64,000 nt of DNA from Spinacia oleracea (Eukaryota; Streptophyta; Magnoliopsida; Caryophyllales; Amaranthaceae), in assembly GCF_020520425.1 (NCBI RefSeq), contig NC_079491.1:20761449-20825448 (forward strand), written 5' to 3'. The position numbers and the translations under genes are program-made. Of the stretch, positions 1-13,355 are shown one piece after another. Position 1 is the first letter of the stretch. Each line of letters begins with the position of its first letter. The notes under the pieces are model-generated. The model had not been told where the DNA came from and made no database searches. It saw only the letters and a program-made list of their open reading frames with translations.

Positions 1-2384
1 TCTCCTCCCTTTTCTCTGTCTGCGTTTTCTTTTCTCCTCCCATTTTTGTACTATATCTATCTATCTATTCCTAGTTCCTAGTATTTAAAAAGTGAAACCT
101 TAAATGCCACGTGCCCCTTCCCTTTTTTCTCTTTGTTAAACAGTTTTATTTACAAACTTTTTTATTATGTTATCTCGTTCAGCCTTCCCCGTTGCATTGC
201 CTTCATCCCTCCTTCAAACTTGCGAACTTAATTCAATTCCCCATTTTTAATTCCCCTTTCATCTTCTCCCCTTCAATACACAAACTTAATTCACTTTCAC
301 ACTTAATTCGGTTCCCCACTTAATTAAATCATATTTCCTTAATCATGCTTGTTAGAATTGGCTTCCATAGTCACTCTTTGGATTCCACCTTCCATCTCTT
401 AATGAAATTCAAACTCAATAAAATCTATTTATCATCTTTGCTGTTTCAATTTATTCTTAAGCGTTGCTTCACAAATGGTTCACTGAATTCTTAATTCACA
501 ATTTGATTACTCTTCAACATCTTCGCTAAAGTAGTATTGAATCAATGAGAGTTTAGTTACTTACTTACTTTCACATTTGAATGTCTCTTTTATTTTTCTT
601 CGTGTTTCTCTTTTGAGGTCAATTTTAAGAATTTGGCTTCACATTGTTTGTTGTATATTTGAGTTTGAATTTGCTTTCAATTATTTTTGATGATTTGTTT
701 TAAAGGAATTGATCGGCAAATGTGGATGCATTATTGATTTCAAAAATCTATAACACTTGCGAGTCTTATTGAGAGAATGGTAATTGTCGTCCCTTTGGCA
801 TGGCTTCATTGTACTCCGTATAAGTTAGCTTGTCCTTGACAACGTCCAGGTTTAACCTGTTGGATAAATGTGCTAACGTCGCATCTTCGTATAGCCAATA
901 ACTGACCAAGTAGAATCTAGTGATGATCATTAAGCCAGCACAAGCTGGCAAAGAATCTCATAATAAATCCTACACGTTCTTATCATTTGATTCTTTAATC
1001 ACGTGTTTGTATTATTTTATTACAATTCCATCCTGTAAATACCATATAACACTGTTCAGTAATCACTTTTCTGTCTATTTCTAATGGAGATCAATGGTTT
1101 ACTGTTCATAACTTCATATACTATATCAAAATGGCTCAAAGAACCATTTCTTTTGGAAAGATAATTTATTTTTAATTATTTAATAGTAATACGTGGCTAA
1201 TACCTTACCACAAAATAATCATTATGAAGACGAAGGAATCCTCTTAAAACTTTAAAGTACATGTAGGGCATCTAACATGTTAGAAATGCATTGGATGGCA
1301 ATATGGCACAAACCACCAAAACTAAGTCACGAGACGATTCTGTAACACCTTCATCAGTCCACTTCATGACCATTATATATAAGATATGTTCATTAAGGTT
1401 AACCGAAGCACCTCAATCACTGAAAAAAAACGCACACGTCGCTAAAGCATCTTTTGTTCTTTACTCCCCTGGAAACCAATTTAATTCTCCTGTAGATGAC
1501 GTCATTAATGAAGTACGAATTTTAACCCAACCAAAACTCCACTTTTAAACTGAAAATCCTATGTGATATACTCCCTCCGTTTTGTTATGATACTTTCACT
1601 TTCCTGTTTTGGACGTTTCAAACTGGAACGCTTTTACTTTTCCATTTTAGGGTATATGGCCCCCCTTATTTAATTATTTTCCTCTCAAATTTTGCCCACT
1701 CTACTTACAACATTCATCTCTAACCTATTATTTTTTATTCTTTTCTTTCAACACACTGCTCAACCTACTTCATTTATTATTCTTTTCTTGCTATATTCCA
1801 CTTTACCTTTTTTTTATTCCTCTTTTCTCTACATTCCACTTTTCCATGCCTGTTTCTTTCCAATCATTTTTCTTTGGTGTTGTGAAAAGCTCAAGTGTAA
1901 CAATCATAATGAAACATAGGTAGTAGTACAATAGAATTCTAGTATTTTTCCTTAGTAATTGTGTAGGAGCTAGGGTGTTGGCTGGATTTAGAGACTTCCC
2001 TTGCTTTCTAAAAAAATATGCCCTCTTTGACTTTTTGTATTACGTTGATCTGATAGAAGAAATTTTTGAAGATCTTTTTGTTAGAATGAAGGTAGGAATG
2101 AAAGGCAAGACCTATTCATTTACTATTACAAATGCCACAATTATTTTGTCCCTATGATGTGGATCCTATCAAGATTTTCTCTCTTTTACTCTAACCAGCA
2201 GAGCTACCTTCTTTTCAATTAAGGGCTTGATGTAGTGATTAGTTAAGTGCGAATCTGAAGTTCCAACTTCCAACTGCCCCTAATGAAAAAAGAGCTGGTG
2301 TTCTAGAGTTATTTAGAATTAAGTTTTTTTCTTCTTCTTATCTAATAGTTAGAATTAGTAATGGTGATGACATTTTCTGTTTAG
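1..2384. other. Flank or intron upstream of the first visible helicase exon
   Basis: No convincing coding exon is seen in this AT-rich stretch. The first recognisable helicase exon starts at 2385 behind an AG acceptor, so most of this region is probably an intron of that gene, whose N-terminal exon(s) would lie to the left of the window. The only structured element noted is a diverged Stowaway-type MITE at 1571-1923. Short open frames here show no familiar protein pattern. Confidence 0.5.
1571..1923. mobile_element. Diverged Stowaway-type MITE
   Basis: The left end CTCCCTCCGTTTTG follows a TA. The right end, read in reverse complement, gives a diverged CTACCTATGTTTCATTATGA and is followed by TA. 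The roughly 350 bp length and lack of coding potential fit a non-autonomous mariner-derived MITE. The terminal match is imperfect, so the exact right boundary is uncertain. Confidence 0.55.
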
Positions 2385-5300
2385 GATTCACCGGAAGGTC
2401 AGAAGATGCTAGAACTTCGAAGAAGTCTACCTGCATACAAGGAGAGGGATGCTCTATTGAAGGCCATCTCAGAAAACCAGGTTTGAAAATCATATTTTGT
2501 TGGTGTTCTCTTTGGTTATATGTTTTAGACTTCAAGTTATGACAAGACATCAATTTTTTATATTGCATTAGGCCTGGTTATCGGGCGGGGCGGGTCAGGG
2601 TCGGTATGGGTCAAAAGAGGGTCGGGTATTGAAAGGGTCATTTTTAGAGGGTCGATAATGGGCGGGTCAAAAGCGGGTCGCGGATCAATAGCGGGTCATT
2701 ATTGGGCGGGTCAATAAACGAGCAATGAAAAATGAAAAACAAAAGAGCCATGTGCAAGTACAAGTAAATACGAAGCTATGCATGTAATTTTTTGTATCAT
2801 TACTATTTTTATTTTCAAACTAATTGTAGTATAAGTTTGACCCTATAATAACCCTGTCCAATAAAGGCCCTGTCCAATAAGAGCCCTGCCCAATAAAAGC
2901 CCTATTAACTTGACCCTAACCCTATATCCATTGGACTACCCTGTCCAATAACCAGGTCTATATTGCATTATTCAAATGCATGCTTAAAAACTCTGTACCA
3001 GCATATCGATACCCCAATATTTCCAACGAGGCTTTCAAATGGGGCGGAGTATGGAGAGCTTATGCAAACTACCTGTATTATAGCTGCTCTGACAGCTCTG
3101 TTGAATATGGACTAGTCGCTTCAAAACTTTTGTGTAGATATTTGTTTCGTTTCTTTGACATTTATTTAGTCAGCATCTTTTAACAATTATAATACTAAAC
3201 ACTTTCCAATTAAATAGGAAAACAATTGACCTTTTATGTTTAGCTGAGGAAACACCCTTTTAGTCTAAAACTGGACGAATATTGGTTAAAGATTTTCTAA
3301 TCAAAATGTTTGCCTGTTTTTATGCACACTGTTTGTTTTTCTTGATAAGAAAGCAGTGATTCTGCACAGAATTCACTGCCACCTCCAGCCTCCTCCCCCC
3401 TCCCCCTACTGGAGGTGGGGGGAGTGGTTTTACCAAGGAAAAAGATTAACTTGTAAACAGAAATGAAGTACAGGAAACCATCATAGTTGATAAATTGCTG
3501 ATTCGCATCTTGTTTTCTGTTGGAAATGGATTCCTGTTTGTGCTCTTACTCCCATATAACATACTCCTTTTTTTTAACTTTTTTTTAATCTAGTATGTCT
3601 TTGAAAATGATTTTGTCTCCACATAAAAATATGCAGGTAGTGGTTGTCTCTGGTGAAACGGGTTGTGGTAAGACAACTCAACTTCCCCAGTACATTTTAG
3701 AGTCTGAAATTGAAGCAGCTCGTGGAGCTAGTTGTAGCCTTATATGTACGCAGCCGAGAAGAATATCAGCTATGTCTGTTTCAGAGAGGGTTGCTGCCGA
3801 ACGAGGGGAACAACTTGGAGAATCAGTGAGTTTCCAATTTTCGTTCTAAGATCATCATTCTACATGGTGCTCTGACCTGTACATCTTTTCCGGACCAACC
3901 TCTAGCTGGCCTGCAAGTCTCTTTCCCTTCTGTTAATGTAAACAATAAATGTTGATCCGAGACCAAGAGGAAAAATTAAATTTTAGTCTATGAGAATGTG
4001 GGCCAGAAATTGTATCATGTGATTTTGTTCTCATGATGTTGACAGGTTGGCTACAAAATTAGATTGGAAGGGATTAAAGGAAAGGATACACGACTTCTCT
4101 TCTGCACTACTGGTATACTGTTGAGGAGACTGCTTGTTGATAGAGATTTAAGGGGTGTGACCCATGTCATTGTTGATGAAATTCATGAACGTGGCATGAA
4201 TGAAGGTAATGCTTGCACAGTTGCACTTTCACAGTTTTACCGATTCACTTCACCCGTAGTGGAACAGGGAAAGTCTTACTTGATGCTGAATCTGTGCTAG
4301 ATTTTCTCCTGATTGTCTTGAAAGATCTCCTACCTCGTCGACCAGATTTGAGGCTGATTTTGATGAGCGCAACTCTTAATGCTGAGCTATTTTCCTCTTA
4401 CTTTGGTGGAGCTCCTACGCTACATATTCCTGTAAGTTTAAGGTTTTAAAGAAGTGTTGTATACATTTTAATTTGCGACGTTTTTTTCCCGAAATACTAT
4501 GGTATATTTCCTCCATTTAAAATATTTGCAACCGAGGTCCTTGGGCGCAATTTATGAAAGAGAATGGAGAGGATATTAGACAAATTAATCAAAATAACTC
4601 TAACAACAGTAAGAGAGATGGGTTGGGTTATTTTATAAGTTATTGGAAAATGTGCCAATTACTACCTATCGTATATACCCCTTTGTCACTTACTACCTAA
4701 CAAAAAGTTGTAAATTACCTCCTACAAACCTCCTCATGATTACTATTGCTAGCCAAGTCAACATTTCGGGTATAGGCTGGACCGTGACGTCATATTTGGC
4801 CTTAAATCGCTGAAGGTGACTTTAAGTAATCAAAAACAAAAATAAATCCCTAAAAAATTCAATTAAGTGCTCCTTTTCTTTAATATCATTCATCCATTGA
4901 AATGTATGCTTCCTTTATGATTCGTTTGGGGTAAAAATAAAAAACAATCTGACTCAATAATATCATCAGTATAGAAATTGAACACAAGAAATAATCAAAT
5001 TTTCTGGGTTATATTGAAGAACATGACGAACCCTTGCTCGAAAAAAAAGGGGAAAACTTCAAGAGATTAGAAAGAATATACAAGTTAATGGGGTTAAGTT
5101 GAGATTCTAGATTTTTTTATATGAAAAACTTACCGGATATGGTTATGTAGCGAACTAGCGATTTATGTGGATATAGAAATTGTCAATTTATATACTCCGT
5201 AATTGGATTTGTTGGAAAACCATTCAATTCAATGAAGCACCGAATCATGTGCTTTTTGTGAAACTGTTGTTTGGTTATCCACAATTCTTTGGAAAATTCA

Positions 5301-7104
5301 GTATTTCAATTACGAGTACTAGATTTCTATGGATGCTTTGCATGCTTATAACTTAAAAATGCGCACACAATAATACTTACCCTTTTGGTTAATTCCTAGT
5401 TTTAATATTTGGTTATTTTGGTAAATATCTTTTAAGTCAATTCCCTTTTATGTTGTAATATAAAATGTTTTGTGTTAAGTTACTTTTATTTTTCTGATTC
5501 AAGTAGAAGATAAAATAGGCATTCACTTTTTTGACGACGCCGCAGGCGTTCCCTTATATAATTACGAGTATAGTATTGATCATTCATCATTATCATTATC
5601 ATTACCCCTTGCCTCAAAGAGGCTCCCGCAAGAAGCGGGGTAAGGGGGGTTCGGGTGTACGCAACCTTACCCCTGCAATTGCAGAGAGGTTGTTTCCAAT
5701 GGACCCAAAAGCGATAACGGGACGACAACGGGACGACCATCTCCTACTTCATGGAAAGGAAGCGAAGAGGTTTTAAGAGCCATTTTGATTTAGTCCATTA
5801 CATCCCACAACCAAAAGAACAAATGAATCTTTGACTCCATCGGAAATGGACATGAGTATAGTATTGATCTTTAAAAAAAAATCAGTAAATCATACATATT
5901 GTTCTTGTTAGTTTTCCACTATTGAAAATACAATCTCATCTTTCAATTAAAAAATCAGTATTGGTAAACTCTGTCGTCTTCTCTCTCCACAAAGTTCTTA
6001 TGTGTTTTCTTCTCTTACTTGGTTTGCCAGTCAGACCTTCTAAAAGATAAAATTTAGAAGTAGAAATGATCGTCTATGTCAAAGTAATAGTTACTTTAGC
6101 TTAGGGAGAAATGAGAGGAACTGTTTTCCTTGCGAAGAAAATTACATTCTAATGTATATGTAGTGATCTGCTCCTACTTACCAAAATTTCTCACGGTCTT
6201 GTTTACCCTGCATGAAGTTATCCCATAATCAAACAGCCCATGAAGAAGACGACAGAAATGAATTATGATTTGTTAAGGCATTACCTTAAATCTATGTATA
6301 TTGGAGATGCCACATTTAGATGCTGGAAATAACAATCTGCTTCCCCATTAAAGTCATAGACTAAATCCAGTGTCAAAGAAAGTGATCAGTGTGAAAGCAC
6401 TCTCCAATCAACTTATGATTGCTTATATCTGGTTAAATCTCAATATCTGAATCAGCATACGAGTTTTGTTGATAAAAGGAAACACGCAACATCTAAGTCA
6501 AGATGCAAGGATGTAGGAAATAAAATCACACGAACGCTCATTAATACTTGATTTTCAGGGTTTCACATACCCCGTTCGAGCTCACTTTCTGGAGAATATC
6601 TTGGAAACAACTGGATATAGGCTGACCTCCTATAATCAGATTGATGATTATGGTCAAGAAAAGGTATGGAAAATGCAGAAACAAGCTCAGAGGAAGAAAA
6701 AGACACAAATTGCTTCAACAGTTGAGGTATGTAAGATTCTTGTGCCATTTATAGACAGCATTCATTTACCAATTTTTTTTTTACTGCTGAAATTGTTTCT
6801 TTATTGAACATGGGGCAGGATACACTAGAAGCTGCTAATTTTAATCGGTATAGTCATTGGACTCGAGATTCATTGTCCTGCTGGAACCCTGATTCTATTG
6901 GTTTTAATCTCATTGAGCATGTGTTATCCCATATATGTAAGAATGAAAGACCTGGTGCAGTTTTAGTATTTATGACTGGTTGGGAGGATATTAATTCTTT
7001 GAAGGACCAGCTTCAATCTCATCCTGTACTTGGAGATCCGAGCAGGGTTTTGTTGCTTGCTTGCCATGGTTCCATGGCTAGTTCCGAACAGGTAATATTA
7101 TTGG

Positions 7105-7170
<66 letters not shown>

Positions 7171-10100
7171 AATGAGATACTGCAAAGTTTTGATAAAACA
7201 TGTAATTGAAACAAAACACATGGCCAGAGACTTTCCTTTAACGAAAATAGTCCTCTCCCCAGTGAATCAAGCATTCCTCAATGTAGTTCAGCTGACACTG
7301 TTTTGAGAAAGGTGAAAACAGTGGCTTAGTTTTGTAAATCTAAAATTCCATTAACTCTTGCTAGTTTAGAGAAACCAGCTCTATTAACAAAGCTTTGTTT
7401 CTCAACTGTTTAAAAAGCTGGAGTTTATTCCTAGGAAAGTTTGTAAAAAATAATCCAATCCTGGTCTTCTAAAATCAGTCCCATCTTTTAATAACCTAAG
7501 AATAATCCAAGGTTTCGGGGGTATCTTTCCTAAATGATCCTTGACCTGTTGGTAACCGGATTAATAAGTTTATATGGCACGTCTCTCTCTAATTGGTCTA
7601 GTTTCGTTGATTTTCATTTTAACTTTAACTTCAATTCCAGTTTTAACTTTTTAAAAATTTCTCTTTCTCTTCCTCCATATCCATGGCCGCCATCCTCTCT
7701 CCTCCTATCTGATATATGTTAAAGCTGTAAAATGTTTATTTACTGATTTAAGCAAGAAAAATGAGATCGAACCGATGATGATTGTATTTCTCGATGCAGT
7801 TAAATCATCGGTGGTGGAATACAACTTAGGTAGAGAGAGAAAATAGAAACAACAGAATACTCAATCGCGTCAACCTGTTACTCCCTCTGTCCCGGATTAC
7901 TTTTTACACTTTTCATTTTAATCCGTCATAGATTAGTTTTTACGCTTTTATTTTGGGAAAAACCCCACAATTATTTTAATACATCTCTCTTTCCACCACC
8001 ATAAAGTAGGGGTCTCACTCTCTCTCACATTGCAATTAAAATAAACATCCCACTATCTACTTTTCAATAAAGTACTACCTCGCTATCTACTTTCCCATCT
8101 ACTTTTCTAATAAAATAATATTTGATAACCAAACAACAACCTATCTCCTAAAACTATGTGCCCTGATAAGTGTCAAAACTAATCTTGGACAGAAGGAGTA
8201 TATGTTAAAGCTGTAAAATGTTTATTTACTGATTTGAGCAAGAAAAATGAGACCGAACAAATGAAGATTGTATTTCTCGATGCAATTAAATCATCGGTGG
8301 TGGAATACAACTTAGGCTGAGAGAGAAAATAGAAACAACAGAACACTCAACGTGATATTCCCTTAGTGATGCATTACACAACCCCTCTCTTTATGCCTTT
8401 TATATCTAGGATCTTAAACTTCTTTTTTAACTTTTTTTAACATTCACCTTTTATATCTAGGATCTTAAACTTATTTTTTAACTTTTTTTAACATTCTTTT
8501 TGTAATTGGGTGAATCACCCCCTTTTGTGAGATGATGAAGACGAGGGCTTGAAGATATACCTTATGGAGTTTGATGAAGCCCTCTATCCAAAAGGTTTCT
8601 TAAAATGGGTAATTTCCATGGAAGGGTTTCTTAACAAGGCCTGCAACTTTGGAAAGAGCTTCATGCTAGCAACTTTGGAAAGAGCTTCATAGCAACTTTG
8701 GAGCTTTAAGAACATGCTTTTTTAGAAACATTGGAGCACAAGCCATGGTTCAAAATTAGGAGAACTTCTAAAATGCACATGAACAGGTTTTCCTAATAAT
8801 TATGTATGAGCTTGCTACATCAAATTAACCACCCTAAGCTGAAGCTCTTAGAGTGTAAATGAATCGTTTAACCATTTATTTATTCCATCTTAGAAATGTG
8901 GAGATTTATCCATTCTACTGGTTTGAATCTAACTTTTATCATCCGTCTTAGTGCATTTCGCACTTTGGCTTTGTTTAGACATTGTGGTCACGCTCATGAG
9001 TTAATTAACTGATTTGCATGCAGAGGCTGATATTTGATAGGCCTCCAGAAGGGGTGCGGAAAATAGTACTTGCCACAAATATGGCAGAGACTAGTATCAC
9101 CATAAATGATGTGGTCTTTGTTGTTGATTGTGGTAAGGCAAAAGAGACATCATATGATGCACTGAACAACACTCCCTGTCTGCTACCTTCGTGGATCTCA
9201 AAAGCTGCTGCTCGGCAGGTAAACCATAATGTTTGATGTTAAATGTTCAACCATGTTTCTTGTTCACGCATTATACTTTTTCTGAAGCTGTTTAATTACC
9301 GTTATCATTATCACCAGAACTTTCCTTGGCTTGCTTGTTGTGTGCAGTTCAATATTTTTGTGCTAATTACAATTTCACAACTCTTAAACTAATGTGTATT
9401 CTCCCAGGAAGCTGTAATATTGTGAATATTTCAAAATATAGTTTTTATTTTCTATGTTAATGCTAATTATTTTCACTACTTGTAGAGAAGAGGTAGAGCT
9501 GGTCGTGTTCAGTCAGGGGAGTGTTACCATCTTTACCCCAAATGTGTCTACGATGCATTCAGTGATTATCAGATACCAGAACTTTTGAGGACACCCCTAC
9601 AGTCCCTCTGTCTTCAGATTAAAAGCTTAGACCTTGGTGGTGTTTCAGAGTTTCTGTCAAAAGCTTTGCAACCACCAGAGCCATTATCGGTATTCCCTCC
9701 TGATTTTCATGGGTGATTTAGATCTTGTTTTTGAACAGTGCATGCATGGTTTTAGGCATGGAAAAACTATTATTTTATTTCTGATTTTAATAGTTTCTAT
9801 TTGGTGTTTGAGGTCTTCGCGGATTCGATTGAAGTTCAATTAATTTACTATTGTTTTCGTTTTTACTGTAGGTACAAAATGCTATTGATTTTTTGAAGGT
9901 CATTGGAGCTCTGGATGAAAATGAAAATCTTACTGTGCTCGGTAAGGAGTTCAGAAATATTCTCTGTTGTTCACAATTATTCACTCTTGTTCTCTTATTT
10001 GACGGATAGCTCCTGTTATTCGCCTTCCTGTCTTTAGAAACTATTGGGAGTCAGATTAGAGATCTTTCATTACGGAACTGTATAACCCTTGTTATCATAC

Positions 10101-12496
10101 AGGTCAAAACTTGTCTGTGCTTCCTGTGGAGCCCAAACTAGGGAAGATGCTAATATTGGGGGCTATTTTCAAATGCCTAGACCCGGTAATGACTGTTGTT
10201 GCTGGTTTAAGTGGTAGAGACCCCTTCATGACGCCATTTGACAAGAAGGATGTAAGTTATCAATAATTGCGGGAGTTTTCTTTGATTTTTGGTTTCTGAC
10301 TGTCTTTCAAAATCTCATATATAAGTAATTTAAGCTGTGCATCAACTTGTGCTGAAATGAATGTTTTATTTTATATGGCTTCATCCTGCAAAGGGCTTAA
10401 ATTCATGCTTATTGCTTGTTTTATGCAGCTCGCAGAGTCAGCAAAGGCTCAGTTCTCTGGTCGTGAGTTCAGTGACCATCTTACCCTTATTCGAGCTTAT
10501 GAAGGATGGAAACATGCTGAAAGACAACAGTCTGGTTATGAATATTGTTGGACAAATTTTTTGTCCTCCCAGACTTTGAGAGCTATTGATTCCTTGCGGA
10601 AGCAGTTTTTCTCGTTACTCAAAGATACAGGACTTGTTGATACCGATAATGAAAGCCGTAACAAGTGGAGCCATGATGAGCACCTTGTTCGGGCAATAAT
10701 TTGTGCGGGTATGTTCCCTGGTGTTTGCTCAGTTGGGGTAAGTCACTTGTTCGAAATTTATGGTATTTTTCTCTCAACTATGTCCCCCTTGTGTTCTCTG
10801 ACTTGAGGAACTGTCTTGGATAGTTTTGTGGATCAACATGGCCTGCAGTAAAAATTAGTTTTTCTGCAAAGAGAGTGAACCTTCTTTAAGACCACTACGA
10901 TAGAAGTAGTTGGATATTGGAATCATGAGGTACTTAGTATACCATTGATAGGAGCTAAAATTTGTTATTGTCGTACAGAATAAAGAGAGGTCAATAACGC
11001 TGAAAACAATGGAAGATGGACAAGTTCTTCTGTATTCGGTAAGATTTTTCCATCGAGTGCAAATGCTGGAATACTGAAATTAAATATTCAGGTTCTGTTA
11101 ACCCTGTACTTTTTTTTCCATACAGAATTCAGTGAATGCACAAGAACCAAAAATACCATATCCATGGCTTGTCTTCAATGAGAAGATAAAGGTCAATTCT
11201 GTCTTCCTGAGGGATTCAACGGCCGTGTCAGATTCTGTGTTGTTACTGTTTGGAGGAAACATTTCTAGGGGTAGACAGGTAAGATTTATCTTTTTCCCAT
11301 TGTTCCTGAGGCTGCAGAAATTTAATGTTTCTTACTGATTTCTGGCTTTTCTTTAGGATGGACACTTGAAAATGCTGGGAGGATACCTGGAGTTCTTTAT
11401 GAAACCTGGCTTAGCAGACATCTACCTGTCCTTGAAAAGAGAACTTGAGGAACTAATTCATTGCAAGGTGAGGAATGCTAGAAAATTATTAATCTCTTAA
11501 AAAGCATAGATAGATATGGATCTTCTTCTATCCTAAGTTTTTATTTATGATATCGTGCCTTTTATGCTACTTGTTTTGATCATGGTATCATTTTTGGCTT
11601 GATTTTTCACACTAGTTTGCTCTTTTTGCGAGTCATAGTTTTGATATTCTTTCTTTTTTATGAGAAGCAAGAAAAATTGTGTTACTTGTGTCAAAATGGA
11701 TTACAACCTAACAAACAACAAAGGGAGGCAAACCTTCTAGGAAGGACCCGCTGCCCTTTGCTATTCATTTTGGAACTGAAAAGGGGTAGAGTGGGGGAGG
11801 GGGGGGGGGGGGGGGGGGGTTGATATTCTTTCTTTTTTATGAGAAGCAAGAAAAATTGTGTTACTTGTGTCAAAATGGATTACAACCTAACAAACAACAA
11901 AGGGAGGCAAACCTAGGACCCGCTGCCCTTTGCTATTCATTTTGGAACTGAAAAGGGGTAAGAGTGGGGGAGGGGGGGGGGGGGGGGTAAGCCAGAGATT
12001 CCATTGTCATGCTACTTATATCTATTATTGTATCATTCAGCTTGTGGATCCCAAGTTGGACATCCACAGATTCGTGGACCTTTTATCTGCAACAAGATTG
12101 CTGATATCAGAAGACCAACGTGAGGGTAGATTTGTGTACGGTCGTCAACTGCCAACACCATCAAAAAAGGCAGGTAAAGAGACAAGTGTGCAGGGTGGTA
12201 AAATCAGTGGTGATGATAATTCCAAGAACCAATTGCAAACTTTGCTTGCAAGGGCAGGGCATGAAGCACCTGCGTACAGGACAAGACCACTGAACAACAA
12301 GTTTCGTGCTACTGTAAATTTCAACGGCTTGGAATTTGTTGGTAAACCTTGTAACAATAAGAAGCTAGCAGAAAAGGATGCTGCTGCAGAAGCTGTTAAA
12401 TGGTTGATGGGTGATACCCCTTCATTCCGGGGAGATATAGACCATTTGTCAATGTTCATGAAAAACAGCAAGAAGAAACATGGTAAAGGAACGTAG
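2385..12496 (+). CDS. DExH-box ATP-dependent RNA helicase, DExH3/DHX36-like (3' 15 exons)
   Basis: Fifteen exons join in frame with GT-AG splice sites: 2385-2480, 3637-3825, 4046-4205, 4301-4431, 6559-6726, 6819-7091, 9024-9218, 9486-9689, 9872-9941, 10103-10251, 10429-10737, 10979-11038, 11126-11278, 11357-11467 and 12041-12496. They encode about 907 residues ending in TAG. Seen in order: motif [29 protein letters not shown], the motif V block [18 protein letters not shown] (split by an intron), helicase-associated and OB-fold regions, then a double-stranded-RNA-binding-like C-terminus around [11 protein letters not shown]. The sequence resembles Arabidopsis DExH3 more than DExH1 at the C-terminus (from memory). 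The family unwinds RNA or RNA/DNA structures, including G-quadruplexes in animal DHX36. The N-terminal part (roughly 250-300 residues in relatives) is not in the window. Introns carry several MITEs, a long TC repeat and a G-rich tandem duplication. Identification is secure; substrate is unknown. Confidence 0.96.
2571..2958. mobile_element. Small TIR element, GGGTC-rich, in helicase intron
   Basis: The ends GGCCTGGTTAT and ATAACCAGGTC are inverted repeats. The 12 bases TATATTGCATTA lie directly outside both ends (2559-2570 and 2959-2970) as a target-site duplication. The inside is rich in GGGTC/GACCC words and has no gene. A duplication of about 9-12 bp suggests a Mutator-like element. Class assignment is inference. 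Confidence 0.65.
5600..5720 (+). repeat. SINE-like fragment in helicase intron
   Basis: The stretch includes GAGGCTCCCGCAAGAAGCGG, a run of CCTTACCCC, and GCAGAGAGGTTGTTTCC. Similar words occur in plant tRNA-derived SINEs. No clear A box, tail or target duplication was found, so only a fragment is proposed. Confidence 0.35.
7107..7165. repeat. (TC)n microsatellite in helicase intron
   Basis: An almost uninterrupted TC dinucleotide run of about 59 bases begins 15 bases after the donor site of the exon ending at 7091. On the sense strand it is a long pyrimidine tract near the 5' splice site. Confidence 0.95.
7713..8350. repeat. Direct repeat of about 152 bp flanking a MITE
   Basis: Copy 1 (7713-7864) and copy 2 (8199-8350) are nearly identical, sharing TATATGTTAAAGCTGTAAAA and the following bases. 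The MITE at 7881-8198 lies between them and touches copy 2 exactly at its TA. This fits a tandem duplication later hit by the MITE at the junction, all within a helicase intron. Confidence 0.85.
7881..8198. mobile_element. Stowaway-type MITE
   Basis: The left end CTCCCTCTGTCC and the right end GGACAGAAGGAG are inverted repeats. TA flanks both sides. The element is 318 bp with no coding potential, inside a helicase intron. Confidence 0.8.
8393..8497. repeat. Two-copy tandem repeat of about 50 bp
   Basis: The unit beginning CTTTTATATCTAGGATCTTA occurs twice in a row, each followed by a T-rich tract ending TTTAACATTC. It is intronic and otherwise unremarkable. Confidence 0.8.
11640..11987 (+). 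repeat. Tandem duplication with two long poly-G tracts in the last intron
   Basis: Two copies (11640-11819 and 11820-11987) share the same sequence from TTGATATTC to a G run. The runs are about 21 G (11799-11819) and about 16 G (11972-11987), each preceded by shorter G runs. Copy 2 lacks a short piece near its middle (CCTTCTAGGAAGG versus CCTAGG). The G tracts are on the sense strand, so the pre-mRNA of this helicase would contain them, about 50-220 bases upstream of the last acceptor. Confidence 0.9.
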
Positions 12497-13355
12497 ATGT
12501 GTTGCTGTGGAACATGTCCTTTCTACCTCTGAAGAATTGAATCGCTTCTCCCCTGCATCATATGGTGCTCAGTATAAACAGCTTGAAATTGCAAACAGAA
12601 TTTCCTGTTACTGGTATGGCCTTCTCAACCTTGGTTTTCACGATAGCAAATTCGCAACAAGTTCGATTATCAGTTCATGATAAGGGTGATCGACCTAATA
12701 CGAGACATCTCATATATAGGTGACTATTTTGGGCGACTGTTTTGGGGCGAATATGTTGGGTGACATCTCATATATAGGTGACTATTTTTGGGTGGCTGTT
12801 TTGGCTAGAACTTTACGAGCTTCAACTCACCCCTTCCTGCCACAGTAAATGTGAATTGACCTGTAAAGATGAAGGGTTCATGTTGGTGATGGTTTGTAGA
12901 TAGAAACTAAATGATCAACATACCACATTAGATTCTTTTCAAGGAAAGTTGAGTGCTGTCTATAAAAATATGATATGTTCTAGATTCGCATTTTTGTCTT
13001 TTGTTCAGCAGCAAATGTAATGGATGGGTTTATCAAGGCAGGGAGATGCTCTTAGTTCTGGCCTCTCATCATCAAAAGAGTTGACGAGGGACAGACGAAG
13101 AGGGTTAACATTGATAGCTTCTATAACATTATTCACTTCCAACTTTTTTGGACGACGTAGCATGGTGAAAGGTTTTCATGGGAGGACTTGGTTCTTTTAG
13201 TTGAGATTCGTCATACAGAACACATTTTATTTGAATTTAGTGCAAGGAAAAGATGACCTTGATTGTCACTTTTTTGTAATTTTATTAGGTTCATATTGTA
13301 TTAGTTGCAATATGTGCCTAGTTGATGGTTAAACTTACTTTGAGCATATTTAATA
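12497..13355 (+). other. Helicase 3' UTR and downstream region
   Basis: Non-coding sequence follows the TAG at 12494-12496. A two-copy repeat around CATCTCATATATAGGTGACT lies at about 12704-12790. No further exon was recognised. The poly(A) site cannot be fixed from sequence alone. Confidence 0.5.

Noticed and set aside
1291-2157. Short plus-strand frames as missing N-terminal helicase exons
   Set aside because: None contains the conserved N-terminal sequence expected before the [13 protein letters not shown] exon, and splice phases do not fit.
12145-12471. 108-codon minus-strand frame opposite the last helicase exon
   Set aside because: The plus-strand exon encodes the conserved helicase C-terminus; the minus frame is its shadow.
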